In this document: positions 9,232 through 18,839 of the stretch, piece by piece
Position numbering within the stretch: the first letter of the stretch is position 1
How the letters are laid out: the number at the start of each line of letters is the position of its first letter
Translations under genes and position numbers: made by a program
The notes under the pieces: model-generated
Seen by the model: the letters and a program-made list of their open reading frames with translations, nothing else
The model's database searches: none
What the model was told of the DNA's origin: nothing
Assembly (NCBI RefSeq): GCF_000195635.1
Contig: NZ_GL882691.1
Coordinates: forward strand, 1-35,711
DNA length: 35,711 bases
Source of the DNA: Bacteroides fluxus YIT 12057
Lineage (GTDB): Bacteria; Bacteroidota; Bacteroidia; Bacteroidales; Bacteroidaceae
Direction of reading: 5' to 3'

Positions 9232-9272
9232 AGGGGTTGTTCTCTTTCCGTAGGGCTATCTTGACAACCCCT
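9232..9272 (+). promoter_or_regulatory. Hairpin in the lepA-antiporter gap
   Basis: A perfect 9 bp inverted repeat (AGGGGTTGT 9232-9240 with ACAACCCCT 9264-9272) with a 23-base loop sits between lepA and the antiporter and ends 16 bases before the antiporter ATG. No T-run follows, so it is not a standard terminator. It could be a leader structure controlling the antiporter, or a weak lepA 3' end. Confidence 0.45.
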
Positions 9273-9288
9273 TACTAATTTAAAATTA

Positions 9289-10467
9289 ATGAGAAAAGTT
9301 CTATCATTTTCAGCCTTCTTGATGGTGGGTTTAATTGTTTCCCAATACCTTCCTGTATGGGCCGGTGGGAATTATGGTACGGTAAAGACTGTATCGAATG
9401 TTTTTCTTTATGTTTGCCTGGGTTTTATCATGATTAATGTGGGACGTGAGTTCGAAGTGGACAAGTCCCGTTGGCGAACGTATGCGGAAGATTATTTCAT
9501 TGCTATGGCCACTGCTGCCATGCCTTGGTTCCTGATTGCCGTCTATTACATTTTTGTATTGCTGCCGCCCGATTATTGGGACAGCTGGGAAGCGTGGAAG
9601 GAAAATCTCTTGCTAAGCCGTTTTGCGGCTCCCACTTCAGCAGGTATTCTTTTTACGATGTTAGCTGCCATCGGACTGAAATCCAGCTGGATGTACAAGA
9701 AGATTCAAGTATTGGCTATTTTTGACGATCTGGATACGATTCTTTTGATGATTCCTTTGCAAATAATGATGATAGGCTTACGTTGGCAGCTGCTGGTCAT
9801 CATCTTCATCGTATTCCTGCTACTTTCCTTCGGATGGAGACAATTGGGCAAGTACAATTGGAGACAGGATTGGAAAGCTATTCTGGTGTATTCAGCGGTG
9901 GTATTTATTTCTACTCAATCTCTGTATCTTATCAGTAAATATCTTTATGGGGAGAGCGGGAGTATTCATGTCGAGGTGTTGCTGCCGGCATTTGTGCTGG
10001 GAATGGTGATGAAGCATAAAGAGCATGATACCCCTATGGAACAAAAGGTGTCTACCGGTATCTCATTCTTTTTCATGTTCCTGGTAGGGATGAGCATGCC
10101 TCGTTTTCTGGGCATTGACTTTACGGAAGCGGCGTCCGCTGGATATTCCGTTACCGGATCGCAGGAAATGATGTCGTGGGGGATGATTCTATTTCATGTC
10201 GTGATAGTTTCGCTGCTTTCGAATATCGGCAAACTGTTCCCGGTGTTTTTTTATCGCGACCGCCGGCTTAGTGAACGCCTGGCATTGTCCATAGGGATGT
10301 TTACACGGGGTGAAGTAGGGGCAGGAGTCATTTTTATTGCTCTGGGATATAACTTGGGCGGACCGGCCTTGATAATTTCAGTGCTTACTATAGTGCTTAA
10401 TTTAATTTTAACAGGTATATTTGTACTGTGGGTGAAGAAGCTGGCTTTGATGAGTTATAAGGAATAG
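9289..10467 (+). CDS. Cation:proton antiporter-type membrane protein
   Basis: 392 residues with about 11-12 hydrophobic segments, so an inner membrane transporter. The overall look fits the monovalent cation:proton antiporter superfamily (CPA type): an early helix pair, SRFAAPTSAGILFTMLAAIG, the buried acidic IFDDLDTILLMIP segment in the middle (a candidate for the transport aspartates) and FTRGEVGAGVIFIALGY near the end, which resembles the conserved RGE-containing helix of CPA exchangers. Substrate (Na+, K+) cannot be read from sequence. It is followed after 54 bases by nhaA on the same strand. Confidence 0.75.
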   Translation: MRKVLSFSAFLMVGLIVSQYLPVWAGGNYGTVKTVSNVFLYVCLGFIMINVGREFEVDKSRWRTYAEDYFIAMATAAMPWFLIAVYYIFVLLPPDYWDSWEAWKENLLLSRFAAPTSAGILFTMLAAIGLKSSWMYKKIQVLAIFDDLDTILLMIPLQIMMIGLRWQLLVIIFIVFLLLSFGWRQLGKYNWRQDWKAILVYSAVVFISTQSLYLISKYLYGESGSIHVEVLLPAFVLGMVMKHKEHDTPMEQKVSTGISFFFMFLVGMSMPRFLGIDFTEAASAGYSVTGSQEMMSWGMILFHVVIVSLLSNIGKLFPVFFYRDRRLSERLALSIGMFTRGEVGAGVIFIALGYNLGGPALIISVLTIVLNLILTGIFVLWVKKLALMSYKE

Positions 10468-10521
10468 TCCTTCGGGACTTTCCTTCTTGACGGAAGGGTG
10501 AAATCTTAAATCCGATATACT

Positions 10522-11841
10522 ATGATTATTTTACGTACCGTGAGAAACATTTCCTCGTTGAACATTGTGGCGAGTATTCTATTGTTTTTGACTGCTATTC
10601 TGGCTGCTCTTATTGCCAATTCTCCAATGGCACCGTTGTATCAGGGATTCCTTTTGCAGGAGTTGCATCTGCGTATCGGGGATTTTAACTTGTTGTCACA
10701 CGGTGGGCATCCGTTGAAGATGATTGAGTTTATCAACGATTGCCTGATGACTGTTTTTTTTCTGGCCGTAGGGCTGGAAATAAAGCGGGAGTTGCTGGTA
10801 GGTGAATTATCTTCTTTCCGGAAAGCTGTATTACCTTTCATTGCTGCCTGTGGAGGTATGCTGATACCGGTGATTATCTACTCTTCTCTGGTTGTTTCGG
10901 GCAGTCCGGAGGGACGCGGCATGGCTATACCGATGGCTACGGATATCGCTTTCTCGTTGGGGGTATTGAGCCTGTTGGGTAAACGGGTACCCTTGAGTTT
11001 GAAGATTTTTCTGACTGCATTTGCCGTTGTCGATGACATTGGCGGCATTCTTGTGATTGCCATTTTCTACAGTACGGAAGTTGCTTATGGCTATCTGATT
11101 GTGGCTGCCGTTTTATACTGTTTCCTTTATTATATGGGGAAATTCGGTATGACCCAAAAGATATTTTTTCTTTTCTTCGGGGTGATAATCTGGTACCTTT
11201 TCCTTCAATCAGGCATACACAGCACTATTTCCGGTGTAATCCTGGCATTTGTCATTCCGGCACGCCCAAGGTTGGATGCCGGTAAATATATCAATCGGAT
11301 ACGGGAGGTTATCGGTGAATTTCAGGTTTCCGAATCTGACAGGATAGTATTGACCAATGAACAGATTGCTACTCTGAAGCAGGTGGAACGTGCTTCGGAC
11401 TTTGTCATCAGTCCGCTGCAATCCTTAGAGGATAACCTGCATGGAATGGTGAATTTTGTAATTCTGCCTTTGTTTGCTTTTGCCAATGCGGGCGTTGTCT
11501 TTAGCGGTGGCGGCAATGTGATAGGGCATGTGAGCATAGCGGTGGCAATGGGATTGCTCTTTGGCAAGTTCATCGGAATTTATCTGTTTACGTGGCTGAC
11601 GATCAGGAGCGGACTGGCTTCCATGCCCAAAGGCATGAACTGGAAAAATATAGCGGGAGTCTCTTTGTTGGGAGGTATTGGCTTTACGGTATCCCTGTTT
11701 ATTGCCAATCTCTCTTTCGCGGGTGACTATCCGGAACTGCTGAACCAGGCTAAGTTCGGGGTATTGCTGGGGACGGTTCTTGCAGGAATAGCAGGTTATA
11801 TCGTATTGAATATGGTATTGCCGCGTGAAGTTAAAGGATAA
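10522..11841 (+). CDS. nhaA: Na+/H+ antiporter NhaA
   Basis: 439 residues, 12 membrane helices expected. Electrogenic exchange of 2 H+ in for 1 Na+ out, inner membrane. Family motifs are clear: VFFLAVGLEIKRELLVGEL, the AIPMATDIAFSLGVLSLLG helix IV stretch, and the paired aspartates D171-D172 in FAVVDDIGGI that form the ion site. The chain is longer than E. coli NhaA because of a soluble insertion of roughly 50 residues after VIPARPRLDAG, common in Bacteroidetes members. It probably shares a transcript with the preceding CPA-like protein. The 63-base gap after its stop, facing rmuC head-on, shows no clear terminator. Confidence 0.95.
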   Translation: MIILRTVRNISSLNIVASILLFLTAILAALIANSPMAPLYQGFLLQELHLRIGDFNLLSHGGHPLKMIEFINDCLMTVFFLAVGLEIKRELLVGELSSFRKAVLPFIAACGGMLIPVIIYSSLVVSGSPEGRGMAIPMATDIAFSLGVLSLLGKRVPLSLKIFLTAFAVVDDIGGILVIAIFYSTEVAYGYLIVAAVLYCFLYYMGKFGMTQKIFFLFFGVIIWYLFLQSGIHSTISGVILAFVIPARPRLDAGKYINRIREVIGEFQVSESDRIVLTNEQIATLKQVERASDFVISPLQSLEDNLHGMVNFVILPLFAFANAGVVFSGGGNVIGHVSIAVAMGLLFGKFIGIYLFTWLTIRSGLASMPKGMNWKNIAGVSLLGGIGFTVSLFIANLSFAGDYPELLNQAKFGVLLGTVLAGIAGYIVLNMVLPREVKG

Positions 11842-11904
11842 ACACGGCATTTGCCCCTCTCTCTTTGAGAATACGGTCCTGCAGAGTTTACATGTCTGAC
11901 GTTC

Positions 11905-13137
11905 TTATTGGATGTTATAATTCTCTTCTTCATTTTCTTTCCGGATGGAATCTTCCGGCAGTAATCTGGAGGAGATCCGTTTCTTGGGAGTGAGCCCCAT
12001 GCCTTTCAGCATTTCTGCCTGGCGGACTACACTGCCGTTTCCGTCGGAGAGTTGGTTGAATGCTTTCTCGTAATCCTTTTGCAGGTTAGTCAATTTGTCG
12101 CCTATGCCCAGAAACGTATCGGTAAATCCCGCTATTTTTTCATACAGGGAAGTTCCGCGCTTGATGATGGCCTGTATGTTCTTTACCTGGTTTTCCCGTT
12201 TCCATAGGTCGAGTGACAGCCGCAGGGCACTGATCAGGTTGGTAGGGCTCATCATTACTACCTTTTTATTGTAGGCATATTCCCAAAGGTTGGCGTCGCT
12301 CTGGATGGCAAGCAGGTAGGCGCCTTCTGTGGGGATGAACATCATGACGAAGTCCGGAGCCTTTACGTCATAACGGGAGTAATCTTTCCGGCTGAGTTCG
12401 TCGATATGATTGCGGACGGACTGCAGGTGAGCTTTCAGAAGGCGTGCCTGTTCTTCCTTGTCTTCGGCGGAAGTGTAGGCGGCATAAGCGGTGAGTGATA
12501 CTTTGGAGTCGATAATCATCTCGCGGTCATCCGGATATCTGACAAGGATATCGGGTTGCATCTTCTGGCCGTTTTCCTCGTTGGTGATGATTTCGCCACG
12601 CTCGTCTTTCAGGAATTCCTGGCGGACATAATGCTCTCCCTCTATCAGGCCGGAAGCTTGCAGCAGACGTTCCAAGATCATTTCCCCCCAATTGCCTTGC
12701 ATCTTGGAGTCACCTTTCAACGCCCGGGTCAGGTTGTTGGCATCTTCGCTGAGGCGGCTGTTCAGCTCGACCAGTTCCTTGATACGTTCGCCCAGTGAGA
12801 AGCGTTCTTTGGCTTCCGTGCTGTACACCTGTTCTACCTTTTCCCTGAAGTCCTTCAAGTTGTCGCCCAAAGGGCGGAGCAGGTTGTTGATATGTTCGGC
12901 GTTCAGCCTTTTGAAGTCCTCGGTCTTGCTTTGGAAAATACGGTTCGAAAGGTTTTCGAATTCGGTATTCATACGTTTATGCAAAGCTTCGGCTTCTTCC
13001 TTCTGCTGCTTTAAGAGTTCTATTTCCTTTTGAGTACCGCTGATTTCGGCTTTCAGCGCGGCGGACTTGCGGTCTGCCGCCAAGTAACCGACGGCAGTTC
13101 CGATGACAAGCCCTATAACCAGTAATAATATCTCCAT
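11905..13137 (-). CDS. rmuC: DNA recombination protein RmuC
   Basis: 410 residues. One N-terminal membrane helix (about 3-21), a long coiled coil (about 25-130), then the RmuC restriction-endonuclease-like domain with [39 protein letters not shown] (the D...DSK pair of a PD-(D/E)XK-like site) and [14 protein letters not shown]. RmuC limits inversion between short inverted repeats and has been linked to repair of stalled forks. It follows map by 36 bases on the - strand, so it probably shares its promoter. Confidence 0.94.
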   Translation of the reverse strand: MEILLLVIGLVIGTAVGYLAADRKSAALKAEISGTQKEIELLKQQKEEAEALHKRMNTEFENLSNRIFQSKTEDFKRLNAEHINNLLRPLGDNLKDFREKVEQVYSTEAKERFSLGERIKELVELNSRLSEDANNLTRALKGDSKMQGNWGEMILERLLQASGLIEGEHYVRQEFLKDERGEIITNEENGQKMQPDILVRYPDDREMIIDSKVSLTAYAAYTSAEDKEEQARLLKAHLQSVRNHIDELSRKDYSRYDVKAPDFVMMFIPTEGAYLLAIQSDANLWEYAYNKKVVMMSPTNLISALRLSLDLWKRENQVKNIQAIIKRGTSLYEKIAGFTDTFLGIGDKLTNLQKDYEKAFNQLSDGNGSVVRQAEMLKGMGLTPKKRISSRLLPEDSIRKENEEENYNIQ

Positions 13138-13173
13138 GTGATGCGTGAAAATAATAGCGTCTCGGTGTTCGCC

Positions 13174-14028
13174 TTATTGTGTCAATATCTCGTTTCCGTC
13201 TTCGGTGATCAGTATCATGCTTTCCCATTGTGCGGAAGGCAGCCCGTCGTCTGTACAGACGGTCCAGCCGTCGGCTTCGTCAATGAATACTTCATAGGTA
13301 CCCATATTAATCATCGGCTCGATGGTGAAGGTCATGCCCGGTACTATCAGCATGCCGGTACCGCGTTTGCCGAAATGCTCCACATCAGGCTCCTCGTGGA
13401 ACTTGATGCCCACACCATGTCCGCAAAGGTCACGTACTACGCTGTAACCGTTCTTCTCGGCATGTTCTTGGATTACGGCACCTACATCACCGAGGCGTGC
13501 CCAGGGCTGTGCTGCCTGGATGCCTAAGTCGCGGCACTCTCGGGTCACTTGCACCAGGCGCTGCATATCCGGGTTGACGTCACCGATCATGTACATACGT
13601 GATGCGTCGGAGAAGTATCCTTTGTAGATGGTGGAGACGTCAACGTTTACAATGTCTCCGCTGCGCAGGAATTCCTTGGTACTGGGAATGCCGTGGCAGA
13701 CTACGTCGTTGATGCTGACACATGCACTTTTGGGGAAACCTTCGTACAGGAAAGGAGCGGGAATGGCGTCATGGTCTGTTGTGAAACAATATACCATGTG
13801 GTCGATTTCGGCTGTGGACATTCCTTCGCGGATATTTGCAGAGATGTAGTCCAACAGTGCCGTATTGATTTTGGCACTTTCGCGGATGCCGGCTAATTGT
13901 TCTTCAGTGCGCAGGGCACTTCTCATCGGCAGCTTATAGCCTTCTTTTTTATAGTGTTGGATTTTGGCTTCTACTTCATCGGAATAATTTTTAGGAGTAA
14001 ACCGCACTCCTTTTGTAAACTTTTTCAT
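13174..14028 (-). CDS. map: Methionine aminopeptidase, type I
   Basis: 284 residues. Removes the N-terminal Met from nascent proteins. The five metal ligands are present: the two Asp in NVDVSTIYKGYFSDASR, His in CGHGVGIKFHEEP, Glu in TIEPMINMG and Glu in QWESMI. In the last motif the usual EHT is EST-like (ESM). Compared with E. coli MAP it has about 35 extra N-terminal residues, rich in Lys (MKKFTKGVRFTPKNYSDEVE), which may bind ribosomal RNA. It has its own -7 box and is followed by rmuC. Confidence 0.96.
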   Translation of the reverse strand: MKKFTKGVRFTPKNYSDEVEAKIQHYKKEGYKLPMRSALRTEEQLAGIRESAKINTALLDYISANIREGMSTAEIDHMVYCFTTDHDAIPAPFLYEGFPKSACVSINDVVCHGIPSTKEFLRSGDIVNVDVSTIYKGYFSDASRMYMIGDVNPDMQRLVQVTRECRDLGIQAAQPWARLGDVGAVIQEHAEKNGYSVVRDLCGHGVGIKFHEEPDVEHFGKRGTGMLIVPGMTFTIEPMINMGTYEVFIDEADGWTVCTDDGLPSAQWESMILITEDGNEILTQ

Positions 14029-14050
14029 TGCGATTTTATTTTTGATTCTG

Positions 14051-14083
14051 CAAAAATACCAATTTTATGGATAGCATGTGAAA
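14051..14083 (-). promoter_or_regulatory. Promoter for map-rmuC
   Basis: On the - strand TATTTTTG (complement of 14051-14058) fits TAnnTTTG, and TTTC (complement of 14080-14083) lies 21 bases upstream, one base off the -33 TTTG. It lies 23 bases before the map start. The 88-base gap after sbcC therefore carries an independent promoter. Confidence 0.65.
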
Positions 14084-14116
14084 CTATTCCCTTTCTTTTT
14101 TCGATGGCTGTCCTGC

Positions 14117-17100
14117 CTATAGCATTTTTACAGTAATGATTTCACTTCTCGAATAATCCACTCTCTTTACTTGTATCTGTGTTTTGATTCTCTCTTTCAG
14201 TCCTTCCACGTGGCTGATGATACCTACTTTTTTGCCGCCCATCTGATGCAGTTTCTCCAGTGTGTCCATAACTGTGTTCAGATAGTCACTGCTCAGCGTA
14301 CCGAAACCTTCGTCGATGAACAAGGTATTGACCGACAGGCTTTGCCGGCTAAGGGAAGAGAGGCCCAGGGCAAGCGAAAGGGAAATCACAAAACTTTCTC
14401 CACCGGACAGGGTACAGGCGGGACGGGCGGTACCGCCTTGATAAAAGTCGCGTAGCAGGATGGTCAGTGAGCCCGCCTGGCATTCCAGTTCGTAGCGGTC
14501 TGTAAGCCGTTGCAGATAGAAGTTGGCACCGTTGAGCAGCTCTTTCAGTACGAAACTTTGGGCGATGTTCCGGAAGTTTTTCCCTTTCTCGTCACCGAAG
14601 TGCTTGCAGAGACGGTCCCATTTCAGATAAATTTCACGTAGCCGGTTGGCACGGTCTTTCTCGTCTTTGATTAAGGCGACGTTTTGTCTATGTTGTTGTA
14701 AGGAGGCTTGCAGTTGGCCGATGCTCCGGTTGCCTTCGGCAATTCTCTGTTCCCATGCGGTGGCTTGTGCCTCCAGGGATTCGGCGGTATCTTCTTCGCC
14801 CATCTCCGGTTTGAGCCGCAGGTGTGTTTCTGTCTGTTCGGAGGTGAGCCGGTAAGCGGTTTGCAGGGCCACGACCTCCTCCTTGAGTTGTTGCAGACCG
14901 GTGCGGAGGTGTTCTATCTGCTCGTTGGTATAGACCGAGAGCCTACTGATATAGGCTTCATCAAAGCCGGGATGTCCGGCATAGAACCGGGAAAGCTTGT
15001 CACTCAGATCTGCAACGGTCCTTCGGGCTGAAAGTATATTCTGTTTCAATCCGGTGGCCCGGACATTGAGTGAATTCCATGCGGTTTCCGGATTTCTGGT
15101 TTCCTGTACCTCACCGGTGGGGATAAGGTTCCATTCTGGGAAGGCGGAGCAGATATTTTCTCTGGCGGCCGAGAGGTTATCCAGTTCTTTGCTGCCGAGG
15201 GTTATGGCTGTTTCCAGTACTGCCTGCCTGTTCTGCGCCTGCTTGTAGAGGGTGGCGGCTTGTTTTAGCCGTTCAATGAGAGAAGCGGGAGAGGTGCTCC
15301 ATTCCCGTTGCCAGCCATCCCACAGGATGGAGGGGCTGACCCGTTCTAAAATGCTCTGTGCGGTGCTCGTTTCATTGCTGACCAACGCTTGCTTGTTGGT
15401 AATGCTGTTTTTTAGTCCGGTAAGGGACTTCTCGGCTGCACTGAGCGCATTCCGGGCGTTTTCTGCTTCCTGCTGCAATTCGTCCTTCCGGTGTTGCAGG
15501 GCGGAAATGGTGTTTACAATACTTTGTACCTCATTCAGTTTCCGGTTGATTTGCTCCAGGTCTTGCAGGTTGGCTCGTATCAGCAAGCTGAGTGATTCCT
15601 CCGTAGAGCCGGAAATATTCCGGATGTCGCACAGGTTGCATTGGGTTTCGGCGTCTTTCCGTGCATGGTCATATCCTTCTTGTGCCTTCCGGGTAGCCGA
15701 CAGGCTGCTTGCCATCAGTTTTTCGTATGTGCTGAGCTCTGTCTGGTTGGCGTTCAAAGCCTGTTCCGCAGCTTTGTATTCTTTTTCTTTGGCGTCCAGG
15801 GACGCTTGAAGAGGGGCAAGGATGGACTGGAAATCCTCGTCCCGGCAGAGGGACTTGACTTCTTGCCCGCATACCGGACAAGTATCACCCACCGACAGGC
15901 GGGCGCGGGCTTCTCTGGCCCAGTCCTTTACCGCTTCTTTTTGTTTTTCGCAAAGCTGGGCAAGGTCGTTGAAGGCCGCCTGCTTGCTGTTGAAGTCAGC
16001 TTGCAGTCTGCCCTGCCGTTCCCGGCATGCCGTAATTTTCTCCTTAAAGGATTGTTCCTGCCCTTTGGCGGACTCCAGTGCCGAATACTTTTCTTTCAGC
16101 AGTACCAAAGCAGTTTTCGCTTTCGACAATTTTTCCCTGTCCGCCTCAAGGGAATTCCTTTTCTCCTGAAGAACATGGTGGTGCATGGATTCAAGCAATG
16201 CCTTCTGTTTGTCTATTTCCGCTTGTTGGTCTGAGTTTGCTTTGCGCTTCTGCTGGAGAGCCTGCTCTTTGGCAGTGCATTCCTTTTCCAAAAGAGGCTG
16301 TTGGCTGCTTAAGGCAGTTACTTCCTTCTCATATTTGCTTATGCGGCTTTGTGAGGAAAGAATTGCCTGCAGGTCGGCAATGATGGACTGGCTCTGCTCG
16401 AACATGGGGAGCAGGGGGGCATGCTTTTGCAGATATCCTTCCACATGGACCAGTTCCTGCTGCTGCTCTTTTCTGTGCTTTTCCAGCCAGGCATACCCTT
16501 TGCAAAGGAGGATGAATTCTGTTTCCAGGCTTTTTTTATCTTCTTCCGCCTGTTGTAGCTCCGTGCTGCTTTTGCGCAAAGAGGCGAACAGGCTACGGGC
16601 ATCGGAGGTGAGGTGCCAGTCGTTTATCAGCCGTTCTTTCTGCCGGAAATCATCCGACAGCAGCAAGGCATTTTTTTCTTCCCATGCTTTTTTCTGGTTC
16701 TCTGCAAGCAGCGTCAGTTCCGCTTTCTTTTTCAGCCATTCCTGCTTGCGGAGGGCAATGTCCTTCTGAAGGTTGAAACGGCTGATTTCGGAACTTTGGG
16801 CCGCAATCTGCTGGTGAATTTCGGCTATCTCCTCCTCCGTGAGGAGACGGATACCCTCCAATTTCCGGTTCTGCTCCTCATAATCCATGCGCTTCTCTTT
16901 GGTAATGGCATAGATACGTGAGCCTATCTCAGAATAAATGCTTGTTCCGGTGAGCTTTTCCAGAATATCCGATTTCTCGCTTTCCTTGCTTTGCAGGAAT
17001 TTGGTGAAGTCACCTTGTGCCAGCAGGGTGGTGCGGCAGAACTGCTCGAAAGTCAGTCCGACGGCATTCTGTATTTCATTCGGTATTTCTGTTTTTTTGG

Positions 17101-17536
17101 TGAGTTGTATATGGGTCTTTCTGTTTTCCAGTGTCCACTTCACATCTTGCAGGGCACCGCTTGCCTTTTTCCGGGCACGTGCCACATACCATCTGGCGGT
17201 GTAGGGGATATCGTTTGTTCCGATGAAATCCAGTTCTGCCCAGGCTTCGCAGGTGTTACGCCTCATCAGTTGCCGGTTGTCATTGATCAGTATCTCTTCC
17301 TTTTTGCCGGAAAATGCCTGGGTGGCATCTTTGTATCTTTCACTTGCCGCACGGTCCATGCGGGGCGTGTCGTTATAGAGTGCCAGGCAGATAGCGTCGA
17401 GTATGGTCGTTTTTCCGGCTCCCGTTTCCCCGCAGATGAGGAACAGGGACTCCTCGCTCAGTGGGCCGTTCTCAAAGTCGATGACGGCGTCTTCTATGGA
17501 TGCCAGGTTTTTCAGGGTCAGTTTTTGAAGTTTCAT
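14117..17536 (-). CDS. sbcC: SbcC subunit of the SbcCD nuclease
   Basis: 1139 residues from the ATG at 17536 (MKLQKLTLKNLASIEDAVID). A longer frame from 17641 would overlap sbcD and lacks homology to the family start. Rad50-like SMC ATPase: Walker A GETGAGKTT at 36-44, long coiled coils, the zinc hook CPVCG with Cys 553 and 556 about midway, the second coil, ABC signature LSGGES (about 1040), Walker B LFIDEGFGTLS (about 1070). With SbcD it cleaves hairpins and protein-blocked ends at inverted repeats. It begins 47 bases after the sbcD stop. Confidence 0.96.
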   Translation of the reverse strand: MKLQKLTLKNLASIEDAVIDFENGPLSEESLFLICGETGAGKTTILDAICLALYNDTPRMDRAASERYKDATQAFSGKKEEILINDNRQLMRRNTCEAWAELDFIGTNDIPYTARWYVARARKKASGALQDVKWTLENRKTHIQLTKKTEIPNEIQNAVGLTFEQFCRTTLLAQGDFTKFLQSKESEKSDILEKLTGTSIYSEIGSRIYAITKEKRMDYEEQNRKLEGIRLLTEEEIAEIHQQIAAQSSEISRFNLQKDIALRKQEWLKKKAELTLLAENQKKAWEEKNALLLSDDFRQKERLINDWHLTSDARSLFASLRKSSTELQQAEEDKKSLETEFILLCKGYAWLEKHRKEQQQELVHVEGYLQKHAPLLPMFEQSQSIIADLQAILSSQSRISKYEKEVTALSSQQPLLEKECTAKEQALQQKRKANSDQQAEIDKQKALLESMHHHVLQEKRNSLEADREKLSKAKTALVLLKEKYSALESAKGQEQSFKEKITACRERQGRLQADFNSKQAAFNDLAQLCEKQKEAVKDWAREARARLSVGDTCPVCGQEVKSLCRDEDFQSILAPLQASLDAKEKEYKAAEQALNANQTELSTYEKLMASSLSATRKAQEGYDHARKDAETQCNLCDIRNISGSTEESLSLLIRANLQDLEQINRKLNEVQSIVNTISALQHRKDELQQEAENARNALSAAEKSLTGLKNSITNKQALVSNETSTAQSILERVSPSILWDGWQREWSTSPASLIERLKQAATLYKQAQNRQAVLETAITLGSKELDNLSAARENICSAFPEWNLIPTGEVQETRNPETAWNSLNVRATGLKQNILSARRTVADLSDKLSRFYAGHPGFDEAYISRLSVYTNEQIEHLRTGLQQLKEEVVALQTAYRLTSEQTETHLRLKPEMGEEDTAESLEAQATAWEQRIAEGNRSIGQLQASLQQHRQNVALIKDEKDRANRLREIYLKWDRLCKHFGDEKGKNFRNIAQSFVLKELLNGANFYLQRLTDRYELECQAGSLTILLRDFYQGGTARPACTLSGGESFVISLSLALGLSSLSRQSLSVNTLFIDEGFGTLSSDYLNTVMDTLEKLHQMGGKKVGIISHVEGLKERIKTQIQVKRVDYSRSEIITVKML

Positions 17537-17583
17537 TGATTGAAGGATTTTTTTGATAGATTGCCTGTTCGATTGTCTGAAGT

Positions 17584-18801
17584 TCAGAAACTTTGGGGCT
17601 TTTCCTTGATTTGCCGCAACACGTCGCCCATCATTCCACAAAGTTCCTCGTCCATTTCTTCCCCTTCCGTTTCACGGTAGTATAGTCTGGCTATGTCCAA
17701 GGGTGACATTTCCTGGATTTCCTGAATGGAAAGATGCTTGGCACTGTCGTCCGCCGCTTGCTTTTCGCGGTTGGACTTGATGTAGCAGTATTTGCAGGCT
17801 TTGTCCTTCACGGCATTGGCGGCACGTTCGTTGCAGTCGGGTGCCAGATAGTTCTCTATCAGCACGTTCAGCCGGATGTATGCCTGCTTGTCACCGGGGT
17901 ATTCCTCCAGCTGTTTCAGCGCCTCTTCAAATGGTACCGGGGTATGGGGAAGCGTTATGAGGGGAATCGGGTTTTCTATGGCAACGGTTCTTGTCAGCGG
18001 TTCTTCGTGTCCGTTCAACTCGACGATGGAGACGGAGTGCGGATAGGTTTCATCGAAGCTTACCGGCAGGGGAGTGCCGCAATAGCGTGCGCGGCGGCTG
18101 CTTCCCTTGATGTCCTGCGGGCAATGGATATGGCCGAGCGCCAAATAGTCGTAACCTTTGCCCAAGTCCTCGAGGGGAACGTAGTCTATGCCGCCTATGC
18201 TTTCATCGTGTCCGCTACGGTCACTGCCGGTGATGGAAAGGTGAGCCATCAGCACCACAGGAAGCCTTTCGGTGTTTTGCTTTTCGGTCTCGTCCAGCAG
18301 GGCCTGGAAGAAGCGCGGTTGGCGTTCCTCTCTGGGAGTGCCGGCGTCCAGTACCGGGAAGTTCTGCGGATAAATGTGCGGGACGGCAATTACATATCCT
18401 TTCTTTTCTCCTTTCCCGTTCTCGATGGCGATGATATGCCTCGCCAGATTTACGTTCTCACAGTCACGCTCAATGTTCCCGATGACCGTTACTCCGAAAT
18501 GCTGCCACAGGCTGCTGTCTATTTCCAGTTTCGAACTGCTGTCATGATTTCCGGCAGTGACTACGATAGCCATTTCGGGGCAGGCCTTGTGTATGTTCAG
18601 CAGCCCTTCGGTGTACATCTTCTGCGTGGCGGCGGAGGGGGTGGAATAGTGGTAGATATCTCCGCTTACTGTCATGACGTCGGGCTTTTCGTGCCGAACG
18701 ATTTCCGCAAGTTGTCGCAGGAAGTCTTCCTGCTCTTGGCTCCGGTCATAGTTGTATAGGGTATGTCCTAAATGCCAGTCACTGGTGTGTAGTATCTTCA
18801 T
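17584..18801 (-). CDS. sbcD: SbcD nuclease subunit
   Basis: 405 residues from the ATG at 18801 (MKILHTSDWHLGH), preferred to an in-frame ATG nine bases upstream because it matches the family N-terminus. Mre11-like metallophosphoesterase. Visible motifs: SDWHLGH (7-13), SGDIYHYS, TAGNHDSSSK, VLMAHLSITG and LGHIHCPQ, which supply the two-metal site. The C-terminal part forms the capping and SbcC-binding region. It sits 38 bases after the HU-related gene and is followed by sbcC. Confidence 0.95.
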   Translation of the reverse strand: MKILHTSDWHLGHTLYNYDRSQEQEDFLRQLAEIVRHEKPDVMTVSGDIYHYSTPSAATQKMYTEGLLNIHKACPEMAIVVTAGNHDSSSKLEIDSSLWQHFGVTVIGNIERDCENVNLARHIIAIENGKGEKKGYVIAVPHIYPQNFPVLDAGTPREERQPRFFQALLDETEKQNTERLPVVLMAHLSITGSDRSGHDESIGGIDYVPLEDLGKGYDYLALGHIHCPQDIKGSSRRARYCGTPLPVSFDETYPHSVSIVELNGHEEPLTRTVAIENPIPLITLPHTPVPFEEALKQLEEYPGDKQAYIRLNVLIENYLAPDCNERAANAVKDKACKYCYIKSNREKQAADDSAKHLSIQEIQEMSPLDIARLYYRETEGEEMDEELCGMMGDVLRQIKEKPQSF

Positions 18802-18839
18802 GGGATGCATTCTTGTTAAAGAGTGGGAGCACGGTCTTT

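Noticed and set aside
17537..17641. N-terminal extension of SbcC (35 residues)
   Set aside because: It overlaps the sbcD 3' end and does not resemble the family; the ATG at 17536 gives the normal SbcC start.
17734..18759. A 341-residue + strand open frame opposite sbcD
   Set aside because: Antisense shadow; sbcD has all metallophosphoesterase motifs on the - strand.
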